From Muricea muricata (lineage: Eukaryota; Cnidaria; Anthozoa; Malacalcyonacea; Plexauridae), in assembly GCA_963855995.1 (NCBI GenBank), contig OY979727.1:5351001-5415000 (forward strand): a stretch of DNA of 64,000 nucleotides, given 5' to 3'. The notes beneath the pieces are model-generated. The model was not told where the DNA came from. It worked only from the letters and a program-made list of their open reading frames with translations, and did no database searches. A program made the translations under genes and the position numbers. Positions 36,886-50,300 of this stretch are shown in pieces; position 1 is the first letter of the stretch, and every line of letters starts with the position of its first letter.

Positions 36886-38290
36886 TCTCTACTTTCAATT
36901 TAGAAAGTCCCTTTTAGGTCTGTGATTGCAATATATCATTGCGCTCAACTCGTTCAGTTTGGCCCTGAAAACATCATTTTAAGCTCCAAAACGTTGCCGT
37001 GATCGATTTAAGACGGCAGTTTTTAGTTGATCATTTGAGCTTGTTTTTACGCTCAAATCGCTTTAAAAGCGTTAAAAACGCGTTTTTAATGATTGTAAAA
37101 TCGTTTCTTTTCTGTCTCAAAGCAAGTTGTAAGCTTCTCACTTCAACATGTTATTTTGGTCGTGACAATAGTTTGAGTGCCGAAAACATGATTCCTGACT
37201 TGCTAAGTTCTCTACTTTCAATTTAGAAAGTCTCTTTTAGGTCCGTGATTGCAATATATCATTGCGCTCAACTCATTCAGTTTGGCCCTTAAAACATCAT
37301 TTTAAGCTCCAAAACGTTGCCGTGATCGATTTAAGACGGCAGTTTTTAGTTGATAATTTGAGCATGTTTTTACGCTCAAATCGCTTTAAAAGCGCTTAAA
37401 ACCCGTTTTTAATGATTCTAAGATCGTTTCTGTTCTGTTTCGAGGTGGGTTGTAAGCTTCTCACTTCAACATGCTATTTTGCTCGTGACGATAATTTGAG
37501 TTCCGAAAACAGGATTCCTTACTTGCTAAGTTCTCCAACTTCCATTTAGAAAGTCCCTTTTAGGTCCGTGATTGCAATATATCATTGCGCTCAACTCGTT
37601 CAGTTTGGCCCTAAAAACATCATTTTAAGCTCTAAAACAGTGGCGTGATCGATTTAAGACGGCAGTTTTTAGTTGATCATTTGAGCATGTTTTTACGCTC
37701 AAATCGCTTTAAAAGCGCTTAAAACGCGTTTTTAATGATTGTAAGATCGTTTCTTTTCTGTCTCAAAGCAAGTTGTAAGCTTCTCACTTCAACATGTTAT
37801 TTTGCTCGTGACAATAGTTTGAGTGCGGAAAACATGATTCCTGACTTGCTAAGTTCTATAATTTCCATTTAGAAAGTCCCTTTTAGGTCCGTGATTGCAA
37901 TATATCATTGCGCTCAACTCATTCAGGTTGGCCCTGAAAACATCATTTTAAGCTCTAAAACGTTGCCGTGATCGATTTAAGACGGCAGTTTTTAATTAAT
38001 AATTTGAGCATGTTTTTACGCTCAAATCGCTTTTAAAGCGCTTAAAACGCGTTTTTAATGATTCTAAGCTCGTTTCTGTTCTGTTTCGAGGTGGGTTGTA
38101 AGCTTCTCACTTCAACATGTTATTTTGCTCGTGACGATAATTTGAGTTCCGTAAGCAGGATTCAAGACTTGCTAAGTTCTCAAACTTCCATTTAGAAAGT
38201 CCCTTTTAGGTCCGTGATTGCAATATATCATTGCGCTCAACTCGTTCAGTTTGGCCCTAAAAACATCATTTTAAGCTGTAAAACAGTGGC
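34737..38290 (+). repeat. 11-monomer derivative of the 17-monomer higher-order repeat
   Basis: From the E monomer at 34737 to the next equivalent E at 38291 is 3,554 bp, 11 monomers instead of 17. Starts are 34737, 35060, 35383, 35706, 36030, 36353, 36676, 36999, 37322, 37645 and 37968. Six monomers (those at 11157-12774 in the reference copy) are missing. The join lies in the region around 36865-36925, between a hybrid monomer of the 10834 type and the segment that precedes the D monomer 13097. The same 11-monomer unit reappears at about 54757-58310. Confidence 0.88.
36860..36925 (+). other. Chimeric junction marking the 23.9-kb duplication boundary
   Basis: To the left, the sequence has the private marks of the 10834-type hybrid ('actacaacatg' near 36818, 'gacggtaat' near 36841). 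To the right, from 'ggtctgtgattgc' near 36917, it follows 13015 onward. The bases between are common to both parents, so the exchange point is only resolved to this interval. Aligned with 12990, it is the point where the second copy begins. Confidence 0.85.
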
Positions 38291-41200
38291 GTGATCGGAT
38301 TAAGACGGCTGTTTTTAGTTGATCATTTGAGCATGTTTTTACAATCAAATCGCTTTAAAAGCGCTCAAAACGCGTTTTTAATGATTGTAAGATCGTTTCT
38401 TTTCTGTCTCAAAGCAAGTTGTAAGCTTCTCACTTCAACATGTTATTTTGCTCGTGACAATAGTTTGAGTGCGGAAAACATGATTCCTTACTTGCTAAGT
38501 TCTATAATTTCCATTTAGAAAGTCCCTTTTAGGTCCGTGATTGCAATATATCATTGCGCTCAACTCATTCAGGTTGGCCCTGAAAACATCATTTTAAGCT
38601 CTAAAACGTTGCCGTGATCGATTTAAGACGGCAGTTTTTAATTAATAATTTGAGCATGCTTTTACGCTCAAATCGCTTTTAAAGCGCTTAAAACGCGTTT
38701 TTAATGATTCTAAGCTCGTTTCTGTTCTGTTTCGAGGTGGGTTGTAAGCTTCTCACTTCAACATGTTATTTTGCTCGTGACGATAATTTGAGTTCCGAAA
38801 ACAGGATTCAAGACTTGCTAAGTTCTCAAACTTCCATTTAGAAAGTCCCTTTTAGGTCCGTGATTGCAATATATCATTGCGCTCAACTCGTTCAGTTTGG
38901 CCCTAAAAAAATCATTTTAAGCTGTAAAACAGTGGCGTGATCGGATTAAGACGGCTGTTTTTAGTTGATCATTTGAGTATGTTTTTACAATCAAATCGCT
39001 TTAAAAGCGCTCAAAACGCGTTTTTAATGATTGTAAGATCGTTTCTTTTCTGTCTCAAAGAAGGTTGTAAGCTTCTCACTTCAACATGTTATTTTGCTCA
39101 TGACAATAATTTGAGTGCCGAAAACATGATTCCTGACTTGCTAAGTTCTTTAACTTCCATTTAGAAAGTCCCTTTTAGGTCCGTGATTGCTATATATCAT
39201 TGCGCTCAACTCGTTCAGTTTGGCCCTAAAAACATCATTTTAAGCTCTAAAACAGTGGCGTGATCGATTTAACAAGGCAGTTTTTAGTTGATCATTTGAG
39301 CTTCTTTTTACGCTCAAATCGCTTTAAAAGCGCTTAAAACGCGTTTTTAATGATTGTAAGATCGTTTCTTTTCTGTGTCAAAGCAAGTTGTAAGCTTCTC
39401 ACTTCAACATGTTATTTTGCTCGTGACAATAGTTTGAGTGCGGAAAACATGATTCCTGACTTGCTAAGTTATTCTAATTTCCATTTAGATAGTCCCTTTT
39501 AGGTCCGTGATTGCAATATATCATTGCGCTGAACTCGTTCAGTATTGCTCTAAAAACATCATTTTAAGCTCTAAAACAGTGGCGTGATCGATTTAGGACG
39601 GCAGTTTTTAGTTGATCATTTCAGCATGTTTTTACGCTCAAATCGCTTCAAAAGCGCTTAAAACGCGTTTTTAATAATTGTACGATCGTTTCTTTTCTGT
39701 CTCAAAGCAAGTTGCAAGCTTCTCACTTCAACATGTTATTTTGCTCATGACAATAGTTTGAGTGCCGAAAACGTGATTCCTGACTTGCTAAGTTCTCTAC
39801 TTTCAATTTAGAAAGTCCCTTTTAGGTCTGTGATTGCAATATATCATTGCGCTCAACTCATTCAGTTTGGCCCTGAAAACATCATTTTAAGCTCCAAAAC
39901 GTTGCCGTGATCGATTTAAGACGCCAGTTTTTAGTTGATAATTTGAGCATGTTTTTACGCTCAAATCGCTTTAAAAGCGCTTAAAACGCGTTTTTAATGA
40001 TTCTAAGATCGTTTCTGTTCTGTTTCGAGGTGGGTTGTAAGCTTCTCACTTCAACATGTTATTTTGCTCGTGACGATAATTTGAGTTCCGAAAACAGGAT
40101 TCCTGACTTGCTAAGTTCTCTAACTTCCATTTAGAAAGTCCCTTTTAGGTCCGTGATTGCAATATATCATTGCGCTCAACTCGTTCAGTTTGGCCGTAAA
40201 AACATCATTTTAAGCTCTAAAACAGTGGCGTGATCGATTTAAGACGGCAGTTTTTAGTTGATCATTTGAGCATGTTTTTACGCTCAAATCGCTTTAAAAC
40301 CGCTTAAAACGCGTTTTTAATGATTCTAAGATCGTTTCTGTTCTGTTTCGAGGTGGGTTGTAAGCTTCTCACTACAACATGTTATTTTGCTCGTGACGGT
40401 AATTTGAGTGCCGAAAACATGATTCCTGACTTGCTAAGTTCTCTACTTTCAATTTAGAAAGTCCCTTTTAGGTCCGTGATTGCAATATATCATTGCGCTC
40501 AACTCATTCAGTTTGGCCCTTAAAACATCATTTTAAGCTCCAAAACGTTGCCGTGATCGATTTAAGACGGCAGTTTTTAGTTGATAATTTGAGCATGTTT
40601 TTACGCTCAAATCTCTTCAAAAGCGCTTAAAACCCGTTTTTAATGATTCTAAGATCGTTTCTGTTTTTTTTCGAAATGGGTTGTAAGCTTCTCACTTCAA
40701 CATGTTATTTTGGTCGTGACGATAATTTGAGTTCCGAAAACAGGATTCCTTACTTGCTAAGTTCTCCAACTTCCATTTAGAAAGTCCCTTTTAGGTCCGT
40801 GATTGCAATATATCATTGCGCTCAACTCATTCAGGTTGGCCCTGAAAACATCATTTTAAGCTCTAAAACGTTGCCGTGATCGATTTAAGACGGCAGTTTT
40901 TAATTAATAATTTGAGCATGTTTTTACGCTCAAATCGCTTTTAAAGCGCTTAAAACGCGTTTTTAATGATTCTAAGCTCGTTTCTGTTCTGTTTCGAGGT
41001 GGGTTGTAAGCTTCTCACTTCAACATGTTATTTTGCTTGTGACGATAATTTGAGTTCCGTAAACAGGATTCAAGACTTGCTAAGTTCTCAAACTTCCATT
41101 TAGAAAGTCCCTTTTAGGTCCGTGATTGCAATATATCATTGCGCTCAACTCGTTCAGTTTGGCCCTAAAAACATCATTTTAAGCTGTAAAACAGTGGCGT

Positions 41201-41596
41201 GATCGGATTAAGACGGCTGTTTTTAGTTGATCATTTGAGCATGTTTTTACGCTCAAATCGCTTTAAAAGCGTTTAAAACCCGTTTTTAATGATTCTAAGA
41301 TCGTTTCTGTTCTATTTCGAGGTGGGTTGTAAGCTTCTCACTTCAACATGTTATTTTGCTCGTGACGATAGTTTGAGTGACGAAAACAGGATTCCTGACT
41401 TACTAAGTTCTCCAACTTCCATTTAGAAAGTCGCTTTTAGGTCCGTGATTGCACAATATATCATTGCGCTCAACTCGTTCAGTTGGGCCCTGAAAAAATC
41501 ATTTTAAGCTCTAAAACGTTGGCCTGATCGATTTAAGACGGCAGTTTTTAGTAGATCATTTGAGAATGTTTTTACGCTAAAATTGCTTCAAAGCGC

Positions 41597-44500
41597 TTAA
41601 AACGCGTTTTTAATGCTTCTAAGATCGTTTCTTTTCTGTTTCAAAGTAAGTTGTAAGCTTCTAACTTCAACATGTTATTTTGCTCGTGACAATAATTTGA
41701 GTTCCGAAAACAGGATTCCTGACTTGCTAAGTTCTCTAACTTCGATTTAGAAAGTCCCTTTTAGGTCCGTGATTGCAATATATCATTGCGCTCAACTCGT
41801 TCAGTTTGGCCCTAAAAACATCATTTTAAGCTCTAAAACAGTTGCGTGATCGATTTAAGACGGCAGTTTTTAGTTGATCATTTGAGCTGGTTTTTACGCT
41901 CAAATCGCTTTAAAAGCACTTAAAACGCGTTTTTAATGATTGTAAGATCGTTTCTTTTCTGTGTCAAAGCAAGTTGTAAGCTTCTCACTTCAACATGGTA
42001 TTTTGCTCGTGACAATAGTTTGAGTGCGGAAAACATGATTCCTGACTTGCTAAGTTATTCTAATTTCCATTTAGATAGTCCCTTTTAGGTCCGTGATTGC
42101 AATATATCATTGCGCTGAACTCGTTCAGTATTGCTCTAAAAACATCATTTTAAGCTCTAAAACAGTGGCGTGATCGATTTAAGACGGCAGTTTTTAGTTG
42201 ATCATTTCAGCATGTTTTTACGCTCAAATCGCTTCAAAAGCGCTTAAAACGCGTTTTTAATAATTGTAAGATCGTTTCTTTTCTGTCTCAAAGCAAGTTG
42301 CAAGCTTCTCACTTCAACATGTTATTTTGCTCATGACAATAGTTTGAGTGCCGAAAACATGATTCCTGACTTGCTAAGTTCTCTACTTTCAATTTAGAAA
42401 GTCCCTTTTAGGTCTGTGATTGCAATATATCATTGCGCTCAACTCGTTCAGTTTGGCCCTGAAAACATCATTTTAAGCTCCAAAACGTTGCCGTGATCGA
42501 TTTAAGACGGCAGTTTTTAGTTGATCATTTGAGCTTGTTTTTACGCTCAAATCGCTTTAAAAGCGTTAAAAACGCGTTTTTAATGATTGTAAAATCGTTT
42601 CTTTTCTGTCTCAAAGCAAGTTGTAAGCTTCTCACTTCAACATGTTATTTTGGTCGTGACAATAGTTTGAGTGCCGAAAACATGATTCCTGACTTGCTAA
42701 GTTCTCTACTTTCAATTTAGAAAGTCTCTTTTAGGTCCGTGATTGCAATATATCATTGCGCTCAACTCATTCAGTTTGGCCCTTAAAACATCATTTTAAG
42801 CTCCAAAACGTTGCCGTGATCGATTTAAGACGGCAGTTTTTAGTTGATAATTTGAGCATGTTTTTACGCTCAAATCGCTTTAAAAGCGCTTAAAACCCGT
42901 TTTTAATGATTCTAAGATCGTTTCTGTTCTGTTTCGAGGTGGGTTGTAAGCTTCTCACTTCAACATGTTATTTTGCTCTTGACGATAGTTTGAGTGACGA
43001 AAACAAGATTCCTGACTTACTAAGTTCTCCAACTTCCATTTAGAAAGTCCCTTTTAGGTCCGTGATTGCAATATATCATTGCGCTCAACTCGTTCAGTTG
43101 GGCCCTGAAAAAATCATTTTAAGCTCTAAAACGTTGGTGTGATCGATTTAAGACGGCAGTTTTTAGTAGATCATTTCAGCATTTTTTTACGCTAAAATCG
43201 CTTCAGAGCGCTTAAAACGCGTTTTTAATGTTTCTAAGATCGTTTCTTTTCTGTTTCAAAGAAAGTTGTAAGCTTCTAACTTCAACATGTTATTTTGCTC
43301 GTGACAATAATTTGAGTGCGGAAAACATGATTCCTGACTTGCTAAGTTCTCTAATTTCCATTTAGAAAGTCCCTTTTAGGTCCGTGATTTCAATATACTA
43401 TTGCGCTCAACTCATTCAGTTTGGCCCTTAAATTATCATTTTAAGCTCCAAAACGTTGGCGTGATTGATTTAAGGCGGCAGTTTTTAGTTGATCATTTGA
43501 GCATGTTTTTACGCTCAAACCGCTTCAAAAGCGCTTAAAACGCGTTTTTAATGCTTCTAAGATCGTTTCTTTTCTGTTTCAAAGTAAGTTGTAAGCTTCT
43601 AACTTCAACATGTTATTTTGCTCGTGACAATAATTTGAGTTCCGAAAACAGGATTCCTGACTTGCTAAGTTCTCTAACTTCGATTTAGAAAGTCCCTTTT
43701 AGGTCCGTGATTGCAATATATCATTGCGCTCAACTCGTTCAGTTTGGCCCTAAAAACATCATTTTAAGCTCTAAAACAGTTGCGTGATCGATTTAAGACG
43801 GCAGTTTTTAGTTGATCATTTGAGCTGGTTTTTACGCTCAAATCGCTTTAAAAGCACTTAAAACGCGTTTTTAATGATTGTAAGATCGTTTCTTTTCTGT
43901 GTCAAAGCAAGTTGTAAGCTTCTCACTTCAACATGGTATTTTGCTCGTGACAATAGTTTGAGTGCGGAAAACATGATTCCTGACTTGCTAAGTTATTCTA
44001 ATTTGCATTTAGATAGTCCCTTTTAGGTCCGTGATTGCAATATATCATTGCGCTGAACTCGTTCAGTATTGCTCTAAAAACATCATTTTAAGCTCTAAAA
44101 CAGTGGCGTGATCGATTTAAGACGGCAGTTTTTAGTTGATCATTTCAGCATGTTTTTACGCTCAAATCGCTTCAAAAGCGCTTAAAACGCGTTTTTAATA
44201 ATTGTAAGATCGTTTCTTTTCTGTCTCAAAGCAAGTTGCAAGCTTCTCACTTCAACATGTTATTTTGCTCATGACAATAGTTTGAGTGCCGAAAACATGA
44301 TTCCTGACTTGCTAAGTTCTCTACTTTCAATTTAGAAAGTCCCTTTTAGGTCTGTGATTGCAATATATCATTGCGCTCAACTCGTTCAGTTTGGCCCTGA
44401 AAACATCATTTTAAGCTCCAAAACGTTGCCGTGATCGATTTAAGACGGCAGTTTTTAGTTGATCATTTGAGCTTGTTTTTACGCTCAAATCGCGTTAAAA

Positions 44501-45489
44501 GCGTTAAAAACGCGTTTTTAATGATTGTAAAATCGTTTCTTTTCTGTCTCAAAGCAAGTTGTAAGCTTCTCACTTCAACATGTTATTTTGCTCGTGACAA
44601 TAGTTTGAGTGCCGAAAACATGATTCCTGACTTGCTAAGTTCTCTACTTTCAATTTAGAAAGTCTCTTTTAGGTCCGTGATTGCAATATATCATTGCGCT
44701 CAACTCATTCAGTTTGGCCCTTAAAACATCATTTTAAGCTCCAAAACGTTGCCGTGATCGATTTAAGACGGCAGTTTTTAGTTGATAATTTGAGCATGTT
44801 TTTACGCTCAAATCGCTTTAAAAGCGCTTAAAACCCGTTTTTAATGATTCTAAGATCGTTTCTGTTCTGTTTCGAGGTGGGTTGTAAGCTTCTCACTTCA
44901 ACATGTTATTTTGCTCTTGACGATAGTTTGAGTGACGAAAACAAGATTCCTGACTTACTAAGTTCTCCAACTTCCATTTAGAAAGTCCCTTTTAGGTCCG
45001 TGATTGCAATATATCATTGCGCTCAACTCGTTCAGTTGGGCCCTGAAAAAATCATTTTAAGCTCTAAAACGTTGGTGTGATCGATTTAAGACGGCAGTTT
45101 TTAGTAGATCATTTCAGCATTTTTTTACGCTAAAATCGCTTCAGAGCGCTTAAAACGCGTTTTTAATGTTTCTAAGATCGTTTCTTTTCTGTTTCAAAGA
45201 AAGTTGTAAGCTTCTAACTTCAACATGTTATTTTGCTCGTGACAATAATTTGAGTGCGGAAAACATGATTCCTGACTTGCTAAGTTCTCTAATTTCCATT
45301 TAGAAAGTCCCTTTTAGGTCCGTGATTTCAATATACTATTGCGCTCAACTCATTCAGTTTGGCCCTTAAAACATCATTTTAAGCTCCAAAACGTTGGCGT
45401 GATTGATTTAAGGCGGCAGTTTTTAGTTGATCATTTGAGCATGTTTTTACGCTCAAATCGCTTCAAAAGCGCTTAAAACGCGTTTTTAA
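41597..45489 (+). repeat. 6-monomer higher-order repeat, duplicated copy
   Basis: This is the counterpart of 17695-21587 at offset 23,902, with monomers 42493 and 44431 again 1,938 bp apart. The copy-specific bases that separate the two halves ('ttggtcgtgac' against 'ttgctcgtgac', 'cccttaaattatc' against 'cccttaaaacatc', 'aatttccat' against 'aatttgcat') are preserved. The small duplication therefore came before the 23.9-kb one. The substitution giving 'aatcgcgttaaaagcg' is new in the second half here. Confidence 0.9.
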
Positions 45490-45846
45490 TGATTGTAAGA
45501 TCGTTTCATTTCTGTCTCAAAGAAGGTTGTAAGCTTCTCACTTCAACATGTTATTTTGCTTGTGACGATAATTTGAGTTCCGAAAACATGATTCCTGACT
45601 TGCTAAGTTCTCTACTTTCAATTTAGAAAGTCCCTTTTAGGTCCGTGATTGCAATATATCATTGCGCTGAACTCATTCAGTTTGGCCCTAAAAACATCAT
45701 TTTAAGCTCTAAAACAGTGGCGTGATCGATTTAAGACGGCAGTTTTTAGTTGATCATTTGAGCATGTTTTTACGCTCAAATCGCTTCAAAAGCGCTTAAA
45801 ACGCGTTTTTAATGATTGTAAGATCGTTTCTTTTCTGTCTCAAAGA

Positions 45847-47322
45847 AGGTTGTAAGCTTCTCACTTCAACATGTTATTTTGCTCGTGACGATAATTTGAG
45901 TTCCGAAAACAGGATTCCTTACTTGCTAAGTTCTCCAACTTCCATTTAGAAAGTCCCTTTTAGGTCCGTGATTGCAAGATATCATTGCGCTCAACTCGTT
46001 CAGTTTGGCCCTAAAAACATCATTTTAAGCTCTAAAACAGTGGCGTGATCGATTTAAGACGGCTTTTTTTAGTTGATCATTTGAGCATGTTTTTACAATC
46101 AAATCGCTTTAAAAGCGCTTAAAACGCGTTTTTAATGATTGTAAGATCGTTTCTTTTCTGTCTCAAAGAAGGTTGTAAGCTTCTCACTTCAACATGTTAT
46201 TTTGCTCGTAACAATAGTTTGAGTGCCGAAAACATGATTCCTGACTTGCTAAGTTCTCTAGTTTCAATTTAGAAAGTCCCTTTTAGGTCCGTGATTGCAA
46301 TATATCATTGCGCTCAACTCATTCAGTTTGGCCCTTAAAACATCATTTTAAGCTCCAAAACGTTGCCGTGATCGATTTAAGACGGAAGTTTTTACTTGAT
46401 AATTTCAGCATTTTTTTACCCTCAAATCGCTTTAAAAGCGTTTAAAACGCGTTTTTAATGATTCTAAGATCGTTTCTGTTCTGTTTCGAGGTGGGTTGTA
46501 AGCTTCTCACTTCAACATGTTATTTTGCTCGTGACGATAATTTGAGTTCCGAAAACAGGATTCCTTACTTGCTAAGTTCTCCAACTTCCATTTAGAAAGT
46601 CCCTTTTAGGTCCGTGATTGCAAGATATCATTGCGCTCAACTCGTTCAGTTTGGCCCTAAAAACATCATTTTAAGCTCTAAAACAGTGGCGTGATCGATT
46701 TAAGACGGCTGTTTTTAGTTGATCATTTGAGCATGTTTTTACAATCAAATCGCTTTAAAAGCGCTTAAAACGCGTTTTTAATGATTGTAAGATCGTTTCT
46801 TTTCTGTCTCAAAGAAGGTTGTAAGCTTCTCACTTCAACATGTTATTTTGCTCGTAACAATAGTTTGAGTGCCGAAAACATGATTCCTGACTTGCTAAGT
46901 TCTCTAGTTTCAATTTAGAAAGTCCCTTTTAGGTCCGTGATTGCAATATATCATTGCGCTCAACTCATTCAGTTTGGCCCTTAAAACATCATTTTAAGCT
47001 CCAAAACGTTGCCGTGATCGATTTAAGACGGAAGTTTTTACTTGATAATTTCAGCATTTTTTTACCCTCAAATCGCTTTAAAAGCGTTTAAAACGCGTTT
47101 TTAATGATTCTAAGATCGTTTCTGTTCTGTTTCGAGGTGGGTTGTAAGCTTTTCACTTCAACATGTTATTTTGCTCGTGACGATAATTTGAGTTCCGAAA
47201 AAAGGATTCCTTACTTGCTAAGTTCTCCAACTTCCATTTAGAAAGTCCCTTTTAGGTCCGTGATTGCAAGATATCATTGCGCTCAACTCGTTCAGTTTGG
47301 CCCTAAAAACATCATTTTAAGC
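45847..47322 (+). repeat. 646-bp dimer repeat, duplicated copy
   Basis: Counterpart of 21945-23420 at offset 23,902, with the same 'gcaagatatcattgc' marker near 45974, 46621 and 47266. One base differs: 'cttcaaaag' near 22851 is 'ctttaaaag' here near 46753. Confidence 0.88.
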
Positions 47323-50300
47323 TGTAAAACAGTGGCGTGATCGGATTAAGACGGCTGTTTTTAGTTGATCATTTGAGCATATTTTTAAAATCAAATCGCT
47401 TTAAAAGCGCTCAAAACGCGTTTTTAATGATTGTAAGATCGTTTCTTTTCTGTCTCAAACAAGGTTGTAAGCTTCTCACTTCAACATGTTATTTTGCTCG
47501 TGACAATAGTTTGAGTGCCGAAAACATGATTCCTGACTTGCTAAGTTCTCTAGTTTCCATTTAGAAAGTCCCTTTTAGGTCCGTGATTGCAATATATCAT
47601 TGCGCTCAACTCGTTCAGTTGAACCCTGAAAAAATCATTTTAAGCTCTAAAACGTTGGCGTGATCGATTTAAGACGGCAGTTTTTAGTAGATCATTTGAG
47701 CATGTTTTTACGCTCAAATCGCTTTAAAAGCGCTTAAAACCCGTTTTTAATGATTCTAAGATCGTTTCTGTTCTATTTCGAGGTGGGTTGTAAGCTTCTC
47801 ACTTCAACATGTTATTTTGCTCGTGACGATAGTTTTAGTGACGAAAACAGGATTCCTGACTTACTAAGTTCTCCCACTTCCATTTAGAAAGTCGCTTTTA
47901 GGTCCGTGATTGCAATATATCATTGCGCTCAACTCGTTCAGTTGGGCCCTGAAAAAATCATTTTAAGCTCTAAAACGTTGGCGTGATCGATTTAAGACGG
48001 CAGTTTTTAGTAGATCATTTGAGCATGTTTTTACGCTAAAATCGCTTCAAAGCGCTTAAAACGCGTTTTTAATGCTTCTAAGATCGTTTCTTTTCTGTTT
48101 CAAAGTAAGTTGTAAGCTTCTAACTTCAACATGTTATTTTGCTCGTGACAATAATTTGAGTGCGGAAAACATGATTCCTGACTTGCTAAGTTCTCTAATT
48201 TCCATTTAGAAAGTCCCTTTTAGGTCCGTGATTGCAATATATCATTGCGCTCAACTCATTCAGTTTTGCCCTTAAAACATCATTTTAAGCTCCAAAACGT
48301 TGCCGTGATCGATTTAAGACGGCAGTTTTTAGTTGATAATTTGAGCATGTTTTTACGCTCAAATCGCTTTAAAAGCGCTTAAAACGCGTTTTTAATGATT
48401 CTAAGCTCGTTTCTGTTCTTTTTCGAGGAGGGTTGTAAGGTTCTCACTTCAACATGTTATTTTGCTCGTGACGATAATTTGAGTTCCGAAAACAGGATTC
48501 CTGACTTGCTAAGTTCTCCAACTTCCATTTAGAAAGTCCCTTTTAGGTCCGTGATTGCAATATATCATTGCGCTCAACTCGTTCAGTTTGGCCCTAAAAA
48601 CATCATTTTAAGCTCTAAAACAGTGGCGTGATCGATTTAAGACGGCAGTTTTTAGTTGATCATTTGAGCATGTTTTTACGCTCAAATCGCTTTAAAAGCG
48701 CTTAAAACGCGTTTTTAATGATTGTAAGATCGTTTCTTTTCTGTCTCAAAAAAGTTGTAAGCTTCTCACTTCAACATGTTATTTTGCTCGTGACAATAGT
48801 TTGAGTGCGGAAAACATGATTCCTGACTTGCTAAGTTCTATAATTTCCATTTAGAAAGTCCCTTTTAGGTCCGTGATTGCAATATATCATTGCGCTCAAC
48901 TCATTCAGGTTGGCCCTGAAAACATCATTTTCAGCTCTAAAACGTTTCCGTGATCGATTTAAGACGGCAGTTTTTAATTAATAATTTGAGCATGTTTTTA
49001 CGCTCAAATCGCTTTTAAAGCGCTTAAAACGCGTTTTTAATGATTCTAAGCTCGTTTCTGTTCTGTTTCGAGGTGGGTTGTAAGCTTCTCACTTCAACAT
49101 GTTATTTTGCTCGTGACGATAATTTGAGTTCCGAAAACAGGATTCAAGACTCGCTAAGTTCTCAAACTTCCATTTGGAAAGTCCCTTTTAGGTCCGTGAT
49201 TGCAATATATCATTGCGCTCAACTCGTTCAGTTTGGCCCTAAAAACATCATTTTAAGCTGTAAAACAGTGGCGTGATCGGATTAAGACGGCTGTTTTTAG
49301 TTGATCATTTGAGCATGTTTTTACAATCAAATCGCTTTAAAAGCGCTCAAAACGCGTTTTTAATGATTGTAAGATCGTTTCTTTTCTGTCTCAAAGAAGG
49401 TTGTAAGCTTCTCACTTCAACATGTTATTTTGCTCATGACAATAGTTTGAGTGCCGAAAACATGATTCCTGACTTGCTAAGTTCTCTAGTTTCAATTTAG
49501 AAAGTTCCTTTTAGGTCCGTGATTGCAATATATCATTGCGCTCAACTCATTCAGTTTGGCCCTTAAAACATCATTTTAAGCTCCAAAAGGTTGCCGTGAT
49601 CGATTTAAGACGGCAGTTTTTAGTTGATAATTTGAGCATGTTTTTACGCTCAAATCGCTTTAAAAGCGCTTAAAACCCGTTTTTAATGCTTCTAAGATCG
49701 TTTCTTTTCTGTTTCAAAGTAAGTTGTAAGCTTGTAATTTCAACATGGTAATTTGCTCGTGACAATATTTTGAGTGCGGAAAACATGATTCCTGACTTGC
49801 TAAGTTCTCTAATTTCCATTTAGAAAGTCCCGTTTAGGTCCGTGATTGCAATATATCATTGCGCTCAACTCATTCAGTTTTGCCCTTAAAACATCATTTG
49901 AAGCTCCAAAACGTTGCCGTGATCGATTTAAGACGGCAGTTTTTAGTTGATAATTTGAGCATGTTTTTACGCTCAAATCGCTTTAAAAGCGCTTTAAACG
50001 CGTTTTTAATGATTCTAAGCTCGTTTCTGTTCTGTTTCGAGGTGGGTTGTAAACTTCTCACTTCAACATGTTATTTTGCTCGTGACGATAATTTGAGTTC
50101 CGAAAACAGGATTCCTGACCTGCTAAGTTCTCCAACTTCCATTTAGAAAGTCCCTTTTAGGTCCGTGATTGCAATATATCATTGCGCTCAAATCGTTCAG
50201 TTTGGCCCTAAAAACATCATTTTAAGCTCTAAAACAGTAGCGTGATCGATTTAAGACGGCAGTTTTTAGTTGATCATTTGAGCATGTTTTTACGTTCAAA

